Assembly: GCA_035353335.1 (NCBI GenBank)
Contig: DAOPZJ010000005.1
Span: forward strand, 8,530 to 72,352
DNA: 63,823 bases
Direction: 5' to 3'
DNA from: Oscillospiraceae bacterium
GTDB taxonomy: Bacteria > Bacillota > Clostridia > Oscillospirales > JAKOTC01
Shown here: one piece after another, positions 47,828-56,554 of the stretch
How the letters are laid out: each line of letters begins with the position of its first letter
Position numbering within the stretch: the first letter of the stretch is position 1
The notes under the pieces: generated by a model
Databases searched by the model: none
Seen by the model: only the letters and a program-made list of their open reading frames with translations
What the model was told of the DNA's origin: nothing
Position numbers and translations under genes: made by a program

Positions 47828-48286
47828 ATGTACTGCCGAAAATGCGGAGTGGAAAACCAGGATCACGCAAAATTCTGCGCGGAATGCGGTGAGAGGCTGG
47901 ACGTCTCTCAATCGCAGAATCAGAATTCGAATACATACCAATCCCAACCCCGGTATCCCTATCCGCCCCAATCCCAATATCCGAATCCGCCTCAGTCTCA
48001 GCAGCAATACTATCCGCCGTACCAGCAGCCCTATTATCAGCAGGATATGTATGCGCAGCAGGCAGCCGCGAACAGCGCGGCTAACGCCTCACTCACATGC
48101 GGAATCATCGGCCTTATCATCGGAGGATGGATACTCGGAATTATCGCGATCTCACAGAGCAATAAGGCGAAAAATATGGGTTATGTCGGCGGCAAGGCTA
48201 CAGCCGGGCTGGTTCTCGGCATCATCGACATCATCGGCTCGGTGATTGTTTCCATTGCTTTGATGTCTCAAATGGCGAATTATTGA
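47828..48286 (+). CDS. Zinc-ribbon protein with Gln/Pro/Tyr-rich linker and DUF4190-like membrane domain
   Basis: 152 aa: N-terminal zinc ribbon (YCRKCGVENQDHAKFCAECG), a low-complexity linker of about 50 residues rich in Gln, Pro and Tyr, then two transmembrane helices with the DUF4190 pattern (CGIIGLIIGGWILGIIAI, GGKATAGLVLGIIDIIG). Common in Clostridia; function unknown. Monocistronic with its own promoter and terminator. Confidence 0.85.
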   Translation: MYCRKCGVENQDHAKFCAECGERLDVSQSQNQNSNTYQSQPRYPYPPQSQYPNPPQSQQQYYPPYQQPYYQQDMYAQQAAANSAANASLTCGIIGLIIGGWILGIIAISQSNKAKNMGYVGGKATAGLVLGIIDIIGSVIVSIALMSQMANY

Positions 48287-48330
48287 TTTTTTGTCCATAG
48301 CCGAAAAATTCCAAAAACATCCGGTTTATC

Positions 48331-48367
48331 AAGACACCCGCGTATTCTCTGCGGGCGTCTTTTTTTA
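48331..48367 (+). terminator. Terminator of the zinc-ribbon protein gene
   Basis: AGACACCCGC...GCGGGCGTCT stem followed by seven or more T residues. Confidence 0.85.
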
Positions 48368-48492
48368 ATTATCGCGACGGAGAATCAATGATCTGCGGGC
48401 TTGCTTTTCTCGGGCGCTAAAGTTACATGCCCATAAATCTTTCTGTTAATCAGAAACGCCGCAACTGTTCACTTTTCATTGTAAACTGTTAA

Positions 48493-49140
48493 CTAAATTA
48501 AAATTTTTCTGAGCGTCTCCATGTTTTCGACAATATGCGCAGCACCGGCTTTTTCAAACTCTTCCCGGCTGCCGTAACCGTATAACACGCCGATGGAATC
48601 CATACCGACCGCTTTCGCGCCCAGGACGTCGTGTTCCCGGTCACCGACCATCACGCATTCAGCCAAGTTTACAGGGCCGATGCTGTCAAGCGCATATTCA
48701 ATGACCTCGCTTTTTACGGTTCTTGTCTCATCGAGGGTGGAACCGGCGACAAACGAAAAATATTCCGCAAGCCCGAAATGCTCTAAAATTTGTTTGGCGA
48801 AGACCTCGGGTTTCGAAGTCGCGATAACAAGCGTCTTTTCGGCGGCTTTCAATTCGGCTAAAAGCTTTTTTATGCCCGCGTAAGGCACATTTTCAAAAAT
48901 TCCTTTATCTTTGAAATATTCACGAAAACAGACAACCGCTTTTTCGGCTTGCTCTCGTGAAAACCCGTAGAATTTCATAAATGAATCGATCAGCGGCGGG
49001 CCGACAAACGGGTAGAGCTGTTTATTGTCCCCGACATGAATTCCGAACCGCTCCAATGCATATTTGACCGAGTTGGTGATACCCAGCCCCGGGTCGGTCA
49101 GCGTACCGTCGAGATCGAATAGTATTATTTTATAACTCAT
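48493..49140 (-). CDS. HAD-superfamily hydrolase (phosphoglycolate-phosphatase/PpaX-like)
   Basis: 215-aa Mg-dependent phosphatase. HAD motif I FDLDGTLTDPG, motif II VIATSKP, motif III Lys in KSEVIEYAL, and motif IV MVGDREHDVLGAK; helical cap (residues 15-80). Starts inside the end of the upstream phosphatase gene (11-bp overlap). Substrate not readable; could be pyrophosphate, phosphoglycolate or another small phosphate ester. Confidence 0.88.
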   Translation of the reverse strand: MSYKIILFDLDGTLTDPGLGITNSVKYALERFGIHVGDNKQLYPFVGPPLIDSFMKFYGFSREQAEKAVVCFREYFKDKGIFENVPYAGIKKLLAELKAAEKTLVIATSKPEVFAKQILEHFGLAEYFSFVAGSTLDETRTVKSEVIEYALDSIGPVNLAECVMVGDREHDVLGAKAVGMDSIGVLYGYGSREEFEKAGAAHIVENMETLRKILI

Positions 49141-49684
49141 ATTCCGCGACCTCGCAGTTATTCAGCGTAAAACCATGCATTTCTTCATAAGAAAGCCCTT
49201 TGAGCTGTTTGTTTATCATCCGCGAGACAAATCCGTGGCATACCAACAGCACGGTTTTATCCGGAAACCGTGTTTTCAATTCTTCTAAACCCGAAATAAT
49301 CCCGGCTTCAAACTGGCGGATGGTCTCGCCTCCGGTCGGTGCATCGTCGAGTTGTCTGGTACACCATCTGTTGAAAAGTTCGGGGTATTGATTTTTCGCC
49401 TCTTCTTTTGTCAATCCCTCAAACACGCCCACACTCCGCTCTGCGAAAATTTTTATGATCACAAGCGGTGTTTCCGGGCAGCGATTTAAAATTGTCTCGG
49501 CAGTTTTGCGCGCACGGGCTAACGGGGAAGAGACGGTGACGTCGAATTTGATATCTGCGAGTTTTTGCGCAAGCGCTTCGGCTTGTTGAAGACCGTTTTG
49601 ATTCAGCGGAACGTCACTGCTTCCCGCATATTTTCCTTGAACGTTGTTATCGGTCTCTCCGTGCCGGGCAACATATAAGTGCAT
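49130..49684 (-). CDS. Histidine phosphatase family protein (phosphoglycerate-mutase-like)
   Basis: 184 aa with the catalytic LYVARHGETDNN motif, TVSSPLARARKTAE, the second catalytic region VGVFEGLTKEEA and VLLVCHGFVSRM. This size and motif set fits broad-specificity or alpha-ribazole phosphatases rather than true glycolytic mutase. Cobalamin-related genes nearby (49779) make alpha-ribazole phosphatase possible but not established. Confidence 0.85.
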   Translation of the reverse strand: MHLYVARHGETDNNVQGKYAGSSDVPLNQNGLQQAEALAQKLADIKFDVTVSSPLARARKTAETILNRCPETPLVIIKIFAERSVGVFEGLTKEEAKNQYPELFNRWCTRQLDDAPTGGETIRQFEAGIISGLEELKTRFPDKTVLLVCHGFVSRMINKQLKGLSYEEMHGFTLNNCEVAEYEL

Positions 49685-49716
49685 AAATAAGATAAATACC
49701 TTTCTCTTAGCGAAAA

Positions 49717-49745
49717 ACGGTGACGGCAGGTTGTGTCGTCACCGC
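49717..49745 (-). terminator. Terminator of the corrinoid protein gene
   Basis: CGGTGACG...CGTCACCG arms; T-rich on the minus strand. Confidence 0.7.
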
Positions 49746-49778
49746 TTTTATGATTCATTTAATTCGGGTTAATTACAA

Positions 49779-50420
49779 TTACATTTTGCCTTCGCAGATT
49801 TTCAGAGCGACTTCCGCAGCGGAAGCGGCGTCCGGTGTGTAGTAATCGGCGCCGACCTGTTTGCAGAACGCGTCGGTGACAGGCGCTCCGCCGACCATGA
49901 TCTTGACCTTGTTGCGGATGCCTTCTTTTTCAGCCACTTTGACGACGTCGCCGATGGCACCCATTGTGGTGGTCAGCAGCGCGGAGCAGCAGATGATCTG
50001 GCAGTTCTGGGTCTTGGCGGCTTCGACAAAGGTCTCGGGAGCGACGTCGGTGCCGAGGTCGACGACTTCGATGCCCTGGCCTTCGATCATCATCTTGACG
50101 AGGTTCTTGCCGATGTCATGCAGGTCGCCCTTGACGGTGCCGATGCAGACTTTGCCTTTGGCCTGTACGCCCTCAGCCACCATCAGCGGCTTGAGCAGCG
50201 CGACGCCGGCGTTCATTGCACGGGCGGCGATCAGAACTTCGGGGACGTAGACTTCGTTGTTCTTGAATTTGGTGCCGATGATGGTCATACCGGCGAGCAG
50301 GCCTTTATCAAGAATTTGACCGGCCGGGATTTTCTGGTCGATGGCGCTTTGGACGAGGGCTTCGACGTCCTTCCGTTTACCCTTTTGAAGCATCTCGGAA
50401 ATTTCTTCGAAAATTGTCAT
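49779..50420 (-). CDS. Corrinoid (B12-binding) protein, MtaC/MtbC-like
   Basis: 213 aa: N-terminal helical cap (about 1-85, QSAIDQKIPAGQILDKGLLAGM) and cobalamin-binding Rossmann domain with the GDLHDIGKNLVKMM (DxHxxG) histidine motif, SALLTTTMGAI and VGGAPVTDAFCKQVGADYY. Carries a methyl group between a substrate methyltransferase and a THF- or CoM-type acceptor. No dedicated methyltransferase is adjacent; the URO-D-family protein (11702) and MetH-activation-like protein (54352) are candidates. ATG 50420 is preceded by GGAGGAATTG. Confidence 0.92.
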   Translation of the reverse strand: MTIFEEISEMLQKGKRKDVEALVQSAIDQKIPAGQILDKGLLAGMTIIGTKFKNNEVYVPEVLIAARAMNAGVALLKPLMVAEGVQAKGKVCIGTVKGDLHDIGKNLVKMMIEGQGIEVVDLGTDVAPETFVEAAKTQNCQIICCSALLTTTMGAIGDVVKVAEKEGIRNKVKIMVGGAPVTDAFCKQVGADYYTPDAASAAEVALKICEGKM

Positions 50421-50566
50421 TGCAATTCCTCCGTGCAAATTTGTCGTTTCTATTACCGCTTGGCGGTTGTTATCATTTTATCACAATGAAAAATGAAATT
50501 TTATAAAAATATTTCGATTTATATAAATATCATCCTGTATGGATACTATTGTGAATACCGAATCGA

Positions 50567-52204
50567 TTATTTTGTCGTCTGCTTTTCGACGAGCCGTCCG
50601 CCGCAGTATTTTTCGCGCAGTTTGGGCTTTTCGATTTTACCGGTCGGATTGCGCGGCACAACGTCGAAGATGAATTTTTTCGGTCGTTTATAACGCGGCA
50701 TCTCGGCGCAGAATTCCTCGAGCTCGGTTTCGGTGCAGGTCATGCCGGGCTTGACCTCGACAATGGCGGCAGCGATTTCACCCAGCCGGTCATCCGGAAG
50801 ACCGATAACAGCCACGTCTTTAAGCTTGTTATTTCGGCGCAAATAATCCTCGATTTGAACGGGGTAGAGGTTTTCTCCGCCTGTGATGATCACGTCTTTT
50901 TTACGGTCGACGAGGTAGATGAAGCCGTCCCCGTCGTATTTTGCCATATCGCCGGTCAGCAGCCAGCCGTCGCCTTTTAAAATCTCCTCGGTCGCCTTGG
51001 GGTTCTTATAATAACGCTTCATCACGCCGACGCCTTTGACTGCCAGTTCGCCGACTTTTTCGCTCTCTTTGATTTCCGTGCCCGTCTCGTCGACGATCTT
51101 GGTCTCCCACAGATATCCGGCTTTTCCGATTGCGCCGACTTTATGGATATTCTCGATACCCAAATGGACACAACCCGGTCCGAGAGATTCGGACAGCCCG
51201 TAATTGGTGTCGTAGTCGTGATGCGGGAAGACCTGCTTCCAGCGTTTGATCAGACTCGGCGGTACCGGCTGCGCGCCGACGTGCATCAGCCTCCACTGAG
51301 CGAGGTTGAAATTTTCAAGCTTGATATCGCCGCGTTCGATGCTGTCCAGGATATCCTGCACCCACGGCACCAGCAGCCAAACGATGGTCGCGTGCTCATC
51401 CGAAACCGCGCGCAAGACCCATTCCGGTTTGACGCCGCGCAGTAAAACGGCTCTCGAGCAAGCCAGCAAGCTGCCGAACCAGTGCATCTTCGCGCCGGTG
51501 TGGTAGAGCGGGGGAATGCAGAGAAACACATCTTCACGGCCTTGGCTGTGGTGGTTTTGCTCGGTCTGGCAAGAGGCCACAAGCCCCTTGTGCGTATGTA
51601 AAATCGCTTTCGGAAATCCGGTCGTTCCCGACGAGAAATAGATGGCGGCGTCGTCGTCTTCGGTCAGTTCGATCGCCGGCGCAACCGAGGAACAATAACC
51701 GGCGTATTCGTCGTAACTGTCGGCGAAACACGGCGTATCGGCACCGACATAGAACATGCGTTTGATGTCGGTCAGAGAATCGACGATCTGCTCGATCCTT
51801 CCGACGAATTCCGGCCCGAAAATCAAAGTCGTCGAGTCCGACAGATCAAGACAGTATTTGATCTCGTCCGCGGTGTAGCGGTAATTCATCGGCACCGCGA
51901 GCGCGCCCGTTTTGAGGATGCCGAAATAGATCGGCAGCCACTCGAGGCAGTTCATCAGCAAGACCGCGACTTTATCACCCTTTTTCACGCCTCTGCTCAG
52001 CAGAAGATTGGCAAACCGGTTGGCTTTGATGTCGAAATCGCGCCAGGTCATCTCGCGGCGGTATTTTCCGCCCGGCGCCGATTCGATCAGATTATATTCG
52101 CGCCAGGTCACATGCTCGGGGTGCAGGGCGGGGTTGATCTCGACCAGCGCCACCTCGGTCGGGTGCAAACGCGCGTTTCGCTCCAAAAAATCGGTGATAA
52201 TCAT
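50567..52204 (-). CDS. AMP-forming acyl-/aryl-acid CoA ligase
   Basis: 545-aa class I adenylate-forming enzyme. AMP-binding P-loop IYFSSGTTGFPKAI, A5 region YGLSESLG, A7/A8 LTGDMAKYDGDGFIYLVDRKKDVIITGG and the catalytic Lys in NPTGKIEKP. Activates a carboxylic acid to its CoA thioester; the acid cannot be read from the sequence. It is expressed from its own promoter behind a T-box leader with an apparent tyrosine specifier, and lies next to paaK, which makes an aromatic acid plausible. The 3' part and length are normal. Confidence 0.9.
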   Translation of the reverse strand: MIITDFLERNARLHPTEVALVEINPALHPEHVTWREYNLIESAPGGKYRREMTWRDFDIKANRFANLLLSRGVKKGDKVAVLLMNCLEWLPIYFGILKTGALAVPMNYRYTADEIKYCLDLSDSTTLIFGPEFVGRIEQIVDSLTDIKRMFYVGADTPCFADSYDEYAGYCSSVAPAIELTEDDDAAIYFSSGTTGFPKAILHTHKGLVASCQTEQNHHSQGREDVFLCIPPLYHTGAKMHWFGSLLACSRAVLLRGVKPEWVLRAVSDEHATIVWLLVPWVQDILDSIERGDIKLENFNLAQWRLMHVGAQPVPPSLIKRWKQVFPHHDYDTNYGLSESLGPGCVHLGIENIHKVGAIGKAGYLWETKIVDETGTEIKESEKVGELAVKGVGVMKRYYKNPKATEEILKGDGWLLTGDMAKYDGDGFIYLVDRKKDVIITGGENLYPVQIEDYLRRNNKLKDVAVIGLPDDRLGEIAAAIVEVKPGMTCTETELEEFCAEMPRYKRPKKFIFDVVPRNPTGKIEKPKLREKYCGGRLVEKQTTK

Positions 52205-52227
52205 GTCGTTTTACAGTCCTTTCAGAA

Positions 52228-52542
52228 AATAAATAAAATAAAACGCCCCCGTTACGGGATGCATACTTGTCAGCATGCGCCGTAATAACGGAGGGCGATC
52301 AAATTCGCGGTACCACCTCGGTTTGCGTCCGGTTCGCGCCGGACGCCTCTGCGGGTACAAAACGACGATCTGTCATTTTATATCCTGCCGCTGTAACGGG
52401 CGGGCCCGTCGCCGCCTACTCGGAAGTCCTTTCGGGGCGCGGCTCTCGGGATGTATTCAAAAGGGCTCTCCCCGCGCCTCTCACCGACCGGCAGCTCTCT
52501 TTGGGGCAGCGTACTTTTTACTTCTTCCCGGTCATGGCCGGT
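52228..52542 (-). ncRNA. T-box leader (apparent Tyr specifier)
   Basis: Minus-strand leader of the CoA ligase. Visible parts: the AGAGAGCTGCCGGTCGGTG Stem I segment; the specifier region GAATACATCCCGAG, in which GAA-UAC-A puts the Tyr codon UAC in place (complement of 52451-52458); the T-box core GGTGGTACCGCG (complement of 52306-52317); and a terminator CGCCCTCCGTTA.../...TAACGGGGGCG followed by TTTTATTTTATTT (52228-52297). Uncharged tRNA-Tyr would stabilise the antiterminator and switch the gene on. Confidence 0.85.
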
Positions 52543-52548
52543 GCAAAA

Positions 52549-52577
52549 ATTGTAGCATATTGTAAAACGGATGTCAA
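52549..52577 (-). promoter_or_regulatory. Promoter of the T-box/CoA-ligase transcript
   Basis: Minus strand TTGACA (complement of 52572-52577), 17 bp, TACAAT (complement of 52549-52554). Region 52578-52747 upstream of it has no feature I can identify. Confidence 0.75.
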
Positions 52578-52747
52578 ATGATTTATAAAAGTACGTTATG
52601 ACTTTCATTTACTGAAGGCTTCCTGTTTTATATGCGCTTTCTTTTATATACGAGGAAAATACTCGGATTCCGTTAAATATTTATGTAAATCAGGAGAGAC
52701 GATTGTCAACTGGTTAGACAATTGGCGAACCATTTAATAAAATTACT

Positions 52748-52796
52748 AAAAAATCCGATCATTAAGAGTTTCGTCTTAATAGGATCGGGTTTTTTA
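52748..52796. terminator. Terminator of paaK
   Basis: ATCCGATC...GATCGGGT outer arms and TTAAGA/TCTTAA inner arms with A- and T-runs at both ends. Confidence 0.75.
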
Positions 52797-52831
52797 AGGT
52801 ATTTTCCTGATACCGAAAATAACAGTATGTA

Positions 52832-54142
52832 TTAGTTGTTAAACAAGTTTCTCCGGTCGATCACGCGCTTGGCTTTGCCCTCGCTTCTCGGAATCGATTT
52901 CGGGGCGACGAGCCGGACGTCGGCGTTGATGTTGAGAACCGACTGGATCTGGCTCTGCAGTTTGCGCTCAACGGCTTCGACCCGGTCAATCTTATCGGAG
53001 AACATCTCGGATGTCATTTCAACCTCGATCGAGAGTTCGTCGAGATTGCCCTTGCGGTCGACGTAGAGCATATAATGCGGCTCAACCTGACCCATCGAGA
53101 GTAAAACGCTCTCAACCTGAGACGGGAAGACGTTGACGCCGCGGATGATCAGCATGTCGTCACTTCTGCCGATGACCTTTTTCATCTTGGGAAGCGTTCT
53201 GCCGCATTCGCAGGTGCCGAAAGATAACGACGAGAGGTCGCGGGTGCGGTAGCGGATCATCGGAAGCGCTTCTTTGGTGATGCAGGTGAACACGATTTCA
53301 CCGGTCTGACCTTCGGGCAGCACTTCGCCGGTCTCGGGATTGATGATCTCGGGGTAAAAATGGTCGGCGTTGACGTGCAGGCCTTCGCCGTAGTTGCAGG
53401 ACATCGCGACGCCCGGTCCGATGACCTCAGAGAGGCCGTAGATGTCGTAGGCCTTGAGTCCGAGCCGCTGCTCGATCTCGTCTTTCATCAGTTCCGACCA
53501 CGGCTCCGCGCCGAAGACGCCGGCCTTGAGTTTAAGCGACGAAAGCGGGATATTGTTGTCGCGGATGTAGTCGGCCAAGAACAGCGAATAAGACGGCGTG
53601 CAGCATAAAATGGTCGAACCCAAATCCTGCATCAGCTGAATCTGACGCGCGGTGTTGCCGCCGGAAGTCGGGATGGTCAGCGCGCCCAGACGCTCGCTCC
53701 CGTAATGCAGGCCCAGGCCGCCCGTGAAAAGCCCGTAGCCGTAAGAGACCTGAATGATGTCGTGTTTCGAAGCGCCGGCCATGACCAGACAGCGCGCCAC
53801 GCAGTCGGCCCACATTTTGACGTCGTTTTTGGTGACGCCGACGATGATGGATTTTCCGGTCGTTCCGGACGAGGCATGGATGCGGACAATTTGATCGTTC
53901 GGGACGGCAAAGGTGCCAAAGGGATAATTGTCGCGCAGATCGGCCTTGGTCATGAACGGGAGCTTATGTAAGTCCTGCACCCCTTTGATATCGGAGGGTT
54001 TCAGGCCGCATTGATCCATTCTGTCGTGATAAAATCGTACATTATTATAGACCCGGTTCACCGTATTGCAGAGACGCTCATCCTGGAGCTTCTTCATCTC
54101 ATCTGCGGACATGCATTCGTGTTTCTGGTCAAAATAACGCAT
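52832..54142 (-). CDS. paaK: Phenylacetate--CoA ligase
   Basis: 436-aa AMP-forming ligase for phenylacetate or related aryl acids. SSGTTGKSIIVG P-loop, IYGLSEVIGPGVA, TRDLSSLSFG, GRSDDMLIIRGVNVFPSQVE and the C-terminal RVIDRR. In anaerobes with indolepyruvate-type oxidoreductases this enzyme is used to make aromatic amino acids from arylacetates as well as for degradation. The start at ATG 54142 has AAAGGTGGT; the GTG 12 nt upstream falls in that site. It is upstream of the T-box transcript but in a separate unit. Confidence 0.95.
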   Translation of the reverse strand: MRYFDQKHECMSADEMKKLQDERLCNTVNRVYNNVRFYHDRMDQCGLKPSDIKGVQDLHKLPFMTKADLRDNYPFGTFAVPNDQIVRIHASSGTTGKSIIVGVTKNDVKMWADCVARCLVMAGASKHDIIQVSYGYGLFTGGLGLHYGSERLGALTIPTSGGNTARQIQLMQDLGSTILCCTPSYSLFLADYIRDNNIPLSSLKLKAGVFGAEPWSELMKDEIEQRLGLKAYDIYGLSEVIGPGVAMSCNYGEGLHVNADHFYPEIINPETGEVLPEGQTGEIVFTCITKEALPMIRYRTRDLSSLSFGTCECGRTLPKMKKVIGRSDDMLIIRGVNVFPSQVESVLLSMGQVEPHYMLYVDRKGNLDELSIEVEMTSEMFSDKIDRVEAVERKLQSQIQSVLNINADVRLVAPKSIPRSEGKAKRVIDRRNLFNN

Positions 54143-54351
54143 TGAAAATACCACCTTTACTAAAGTATGTAAATTAATGCAGGAGAAAACCCAAAAAAGG
54201 AATGACGTTTTCCCACATTTTAATGGATTATATCACACTGTCCCGTGCTGCGCAAGCAATTTTACCCAAAATCGACAATTTATTCTGTAATTTTATGCAA
54301 TTAATACGAATTTTAATTCAAATCAGTCCAAGCAGTGTCTGATCGGTGCGG

Positions 54352-55041
54352 TTACTCCGTCTTACCCGAATAGGGGGCTCTTCTTCCGGGACAGTTGGGC
54401 ATCGGACAGAACTTGCAATTTTCGTAGTGCGATTCGAACGCATTCGATGCGCTTGAAAAATAAAAACCCGATACCGTTTTCGAGGGCAGCATCAGAAGCG
54501 AATCGGTCAGTACCACGCCGATGTCTTCGATGACGTTTCCGATCAGGTTAAATAACGGAATCTGCCCGGATAACGGCCAGTCCGCAAGCGATCCGGGACT
54601 CATATGCGAGAGGTCCTGCGCCGGAAAATAGGCCGATTTGACGGTTTTTTGCAAGTCCGCGTAACATTTGAACAGAACCAGCTTTTTCAGTTCGTCAGCC
54701 CAGAACTGTTCAAGCAGATCGGTAAATTGACGCGACCACTCTTCAATTTCGACGCCGCAAGTGGCCACATAAGGGACAATCCGATGTACCTTGTCAAGGT
54801 TTCTGCGCACCAGTTTGGAGTCAAACCGCTGTCCTCCGGCCACGACGAAACCGTCGCCCTTTTCTTCGATGGCGCTGATACAGTATATATATTTCGGACG
54901 CGCAATTCCGAGAGCCTGCGAGAGCAGTTCCGTCACGCGGATATAATCTTCGCCGCCGGGGTCGCGTTTCATATCGATCGCTTTGAGAAAATCCTCTTCG
55001 GTAACGTTGAATTTGATGTCATTGACAATGTGTTTTTCCAT
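54352..55041 (-). CDS. MetH-activation-domain-like protein
   Basis: 229-aa protein similar to the vitamin-B12-dependent methionine synthase activation domain (LGIARPKYIYCISAIEEKG, VATCGVEIEEWSRQF, SFYFSSASNAFESHY-like region GFYFSSASNAF), ending in a Cys cluster (CKFCPMPNCPGRRAPY) that standalone clostridial versions share. Likely helps reactivate oxidised corrinoid proteins. It ends the fucI-sialidase-SBP cluster by position, 18 nt from the SBP stop, but its function relates better to the corrinoid protein at 49779. Confidence 0.75.
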   Translation of the reverse strand: MEKHIVNDIKFNVTEEDFLKAIDMKRDPGGEDYIRVTELLSQALGIARPKYIYCISAIEEKGDGFVVAGGQRFDSKLVRRNLDKVHRIVPYVATCGVEIEEWSRQFTDLLEQFWADELKKLVLFKCYADLQKTVKSAYFPAQDLSHMSPGSLADWPLSGQIPLFNLIGNVIEDIGVVLTDSLLMLPSKTVSGFYFSSASNAFESHYENCKFCPMPNCPGRRAPYSGKTE

Positions 55042-55059
55042 AGCTGTACCTCTGAATGA

Positions 55060-56553
55060 TTATTCCAGATCGACAATGCCCGCCCTGCGGTTATAATAGA
55101 TGTGTTCGAGTTTTGAATCCGAATAGACAAAAATGCCGCCCTTTTGAACGGGGAAGATGCGCCTGCTGTCAAATATCAGCTGTTCTGCCGCTTTGGCGAA
55201 TTCCTGTTCGGAATAAGCCTGAATCGCATCCAACTGCGCGGTGACCGCCTCGTAAGCGCCGATCTGTGTGCAAAGGTCTTTATAAAACGCGACCGGTGTC
55301 GACTGTGTGTATTCGACCGGAATCAGCGCAGCGTCATAATCGCCGTTTTTCATCAGCGACCGGATTTTCGCACGGCTGTAATATTCCCGTGTGACAAATA
55401 CGCTGATGTTTTTTTGCCATAACTGCACCAGTTCATCCGACAGTGCGCGGGCCTCTTCCTCGTCCGGCACCAAAAGGGTGATCGTGGGCAGAGACGAGAG
55501 CTTGTAATTGGCAAGGAGGGTGCTTAAGAGCCCTTTCGCCGCCTCATTATCGGAGGCGCGTGCGGATTGAGGTTTCGAGAGGAAAAAACCGGAATATGCC
55601 GCAGGCATAAGATTGGTTATTTGATTCTGCTGCTGCAACTCGCCGAATCCCCCATATGCCAGCGCAAGGCGAAGAAGCTCATCGCGGCCTGCCGTATTTA
55701 CACCGACGCCGAAACTGATCGCCCAGGTCAGGTCATCGATGCGTTCCGTCTCAATACCGGAGCGGATGTCCAGTTCCCGATCGGAGATTGCCATCACGGT
55801 TTTTTTGGAATTGATGCGGGAAGCGAGTTCTTTTTCAGAGATATCGGAGCTTTTATAAAAGGTAACGGAACCGGGCAGCGTCTTTTCGGCATATTCGGCC
55901 TTTTTAAGGACGATCAGCGTATCGTTCCTGCTGTATACGGCGTAGGGACCGTTGAAAAGGGTTTTTGCTGCGGTCATGCCGTAAGAGCCGCCCGCGGCGG
56001 TAAAAAAAGCTTTGTTGCAGGGTGACAGCCAGGGTTCTGCAAAGGCATATAAAAACATCTCATCGGTATAATCCAGGCTGAAAATCAAAGTGCTTTTGTC
56101 GGGGCAGGATATTCCGGCGATCTTCGCCGCGGTCTTATTGTAAAATGCCCCGGCTCCCGTGATCGAAAACAGGACTTTTGCGTAGGAAGAGCCGGTTTCA
56201 GGTATGAGGATGCGCTCGATGGCATATTCGAAATCATAGGAGGTGACCTGAGAACCGTCCTGCCAAAACCGATCGGTGCGTAAAATAAAGGTCAGTTTTC
56301 TGCCGTCATCAGAGAAATAAAACTGCTCGGCGACGTCGGGACGGAGCATTCCGTCTTTTCCGTATTGAAGAAGACCCGAAAAGAGAAAACCGAATACAGA
56401 AGCGCCGGATTGCTGCGCCTCAAGCTGCGGATCGAGCGTATACGGAAACGCGTCCAATCCGATCGATATTTTATTTAAGGTACTTCCGCAGCCGGTCAAC
56501 GGCAGCATGCAGACGGCTATAATAACCGCCAAAAAGGATATAAGCTTTTTCAA
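55060..56553 (-). CDS. Family 5 extracellular solute-binding lipoprotein
   Basis: 497-aa SBP_bac_5-type protein (peptide/nickel/oligosaccharide ABC importers) with lipobox LPLTGC and typical N-terminal region (FPYTLDPQLEAQQSGASVFGFLFSGLL; cited in part as PYTLDPQLEAQQSGAS), and RPDVAEQFYFSDDGRKLTF. No permease or ATPase genes accompany it, so it is an orphan receptor. It is 1 nt from the sialidase-like gene, which suggests it binds a sialoside- or glycan-related ligand. Confidence 0.88.
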   Translation of the reverse strand: MKKLISFLAVIIAVCMLPLTGCGSTLNKISIGLDAFPYTLDPQLEAQQSGASVFGFLFSGLLQYGKDGMLRPDVAEQFYFSDDGRKLTFILRTDRFWQDGSQVTSYDFEYAIERILIPETGSSYAKVLFSITGAGAFYNKTAAKIAGISCPDKSTLIFSLDYTDEMFLYAFAEPWLSPCNKAFFTAAGGSYGMTAAKTLFNGPYAVYSRNDTLIVLKKAEYAEKTLPGSVTFYKSSDISEKELASRINSKKTVMAISDRELDIRSGIETERIDDLTWAISFGVGVNTAGRDELLRLALAYGGFGELQQQNQITNLMPAAYSGFFLSKPQSARASDNEAAKGLLSTLLANYKLSSLPTITLLVPDEEEARALSDELVQLWQKNISVFVTREYYSRAKIRSLMKNGDYDAALIPVEYTQSTPVAFYKDLCTQIGAYEAVTAQLDAIQAYSEQEFAKAAEQLIFDSRRIFPVQKGGIFVYSDSKLEHIYYNRRAGIVDLE

Positions 56554-56554
56554 T

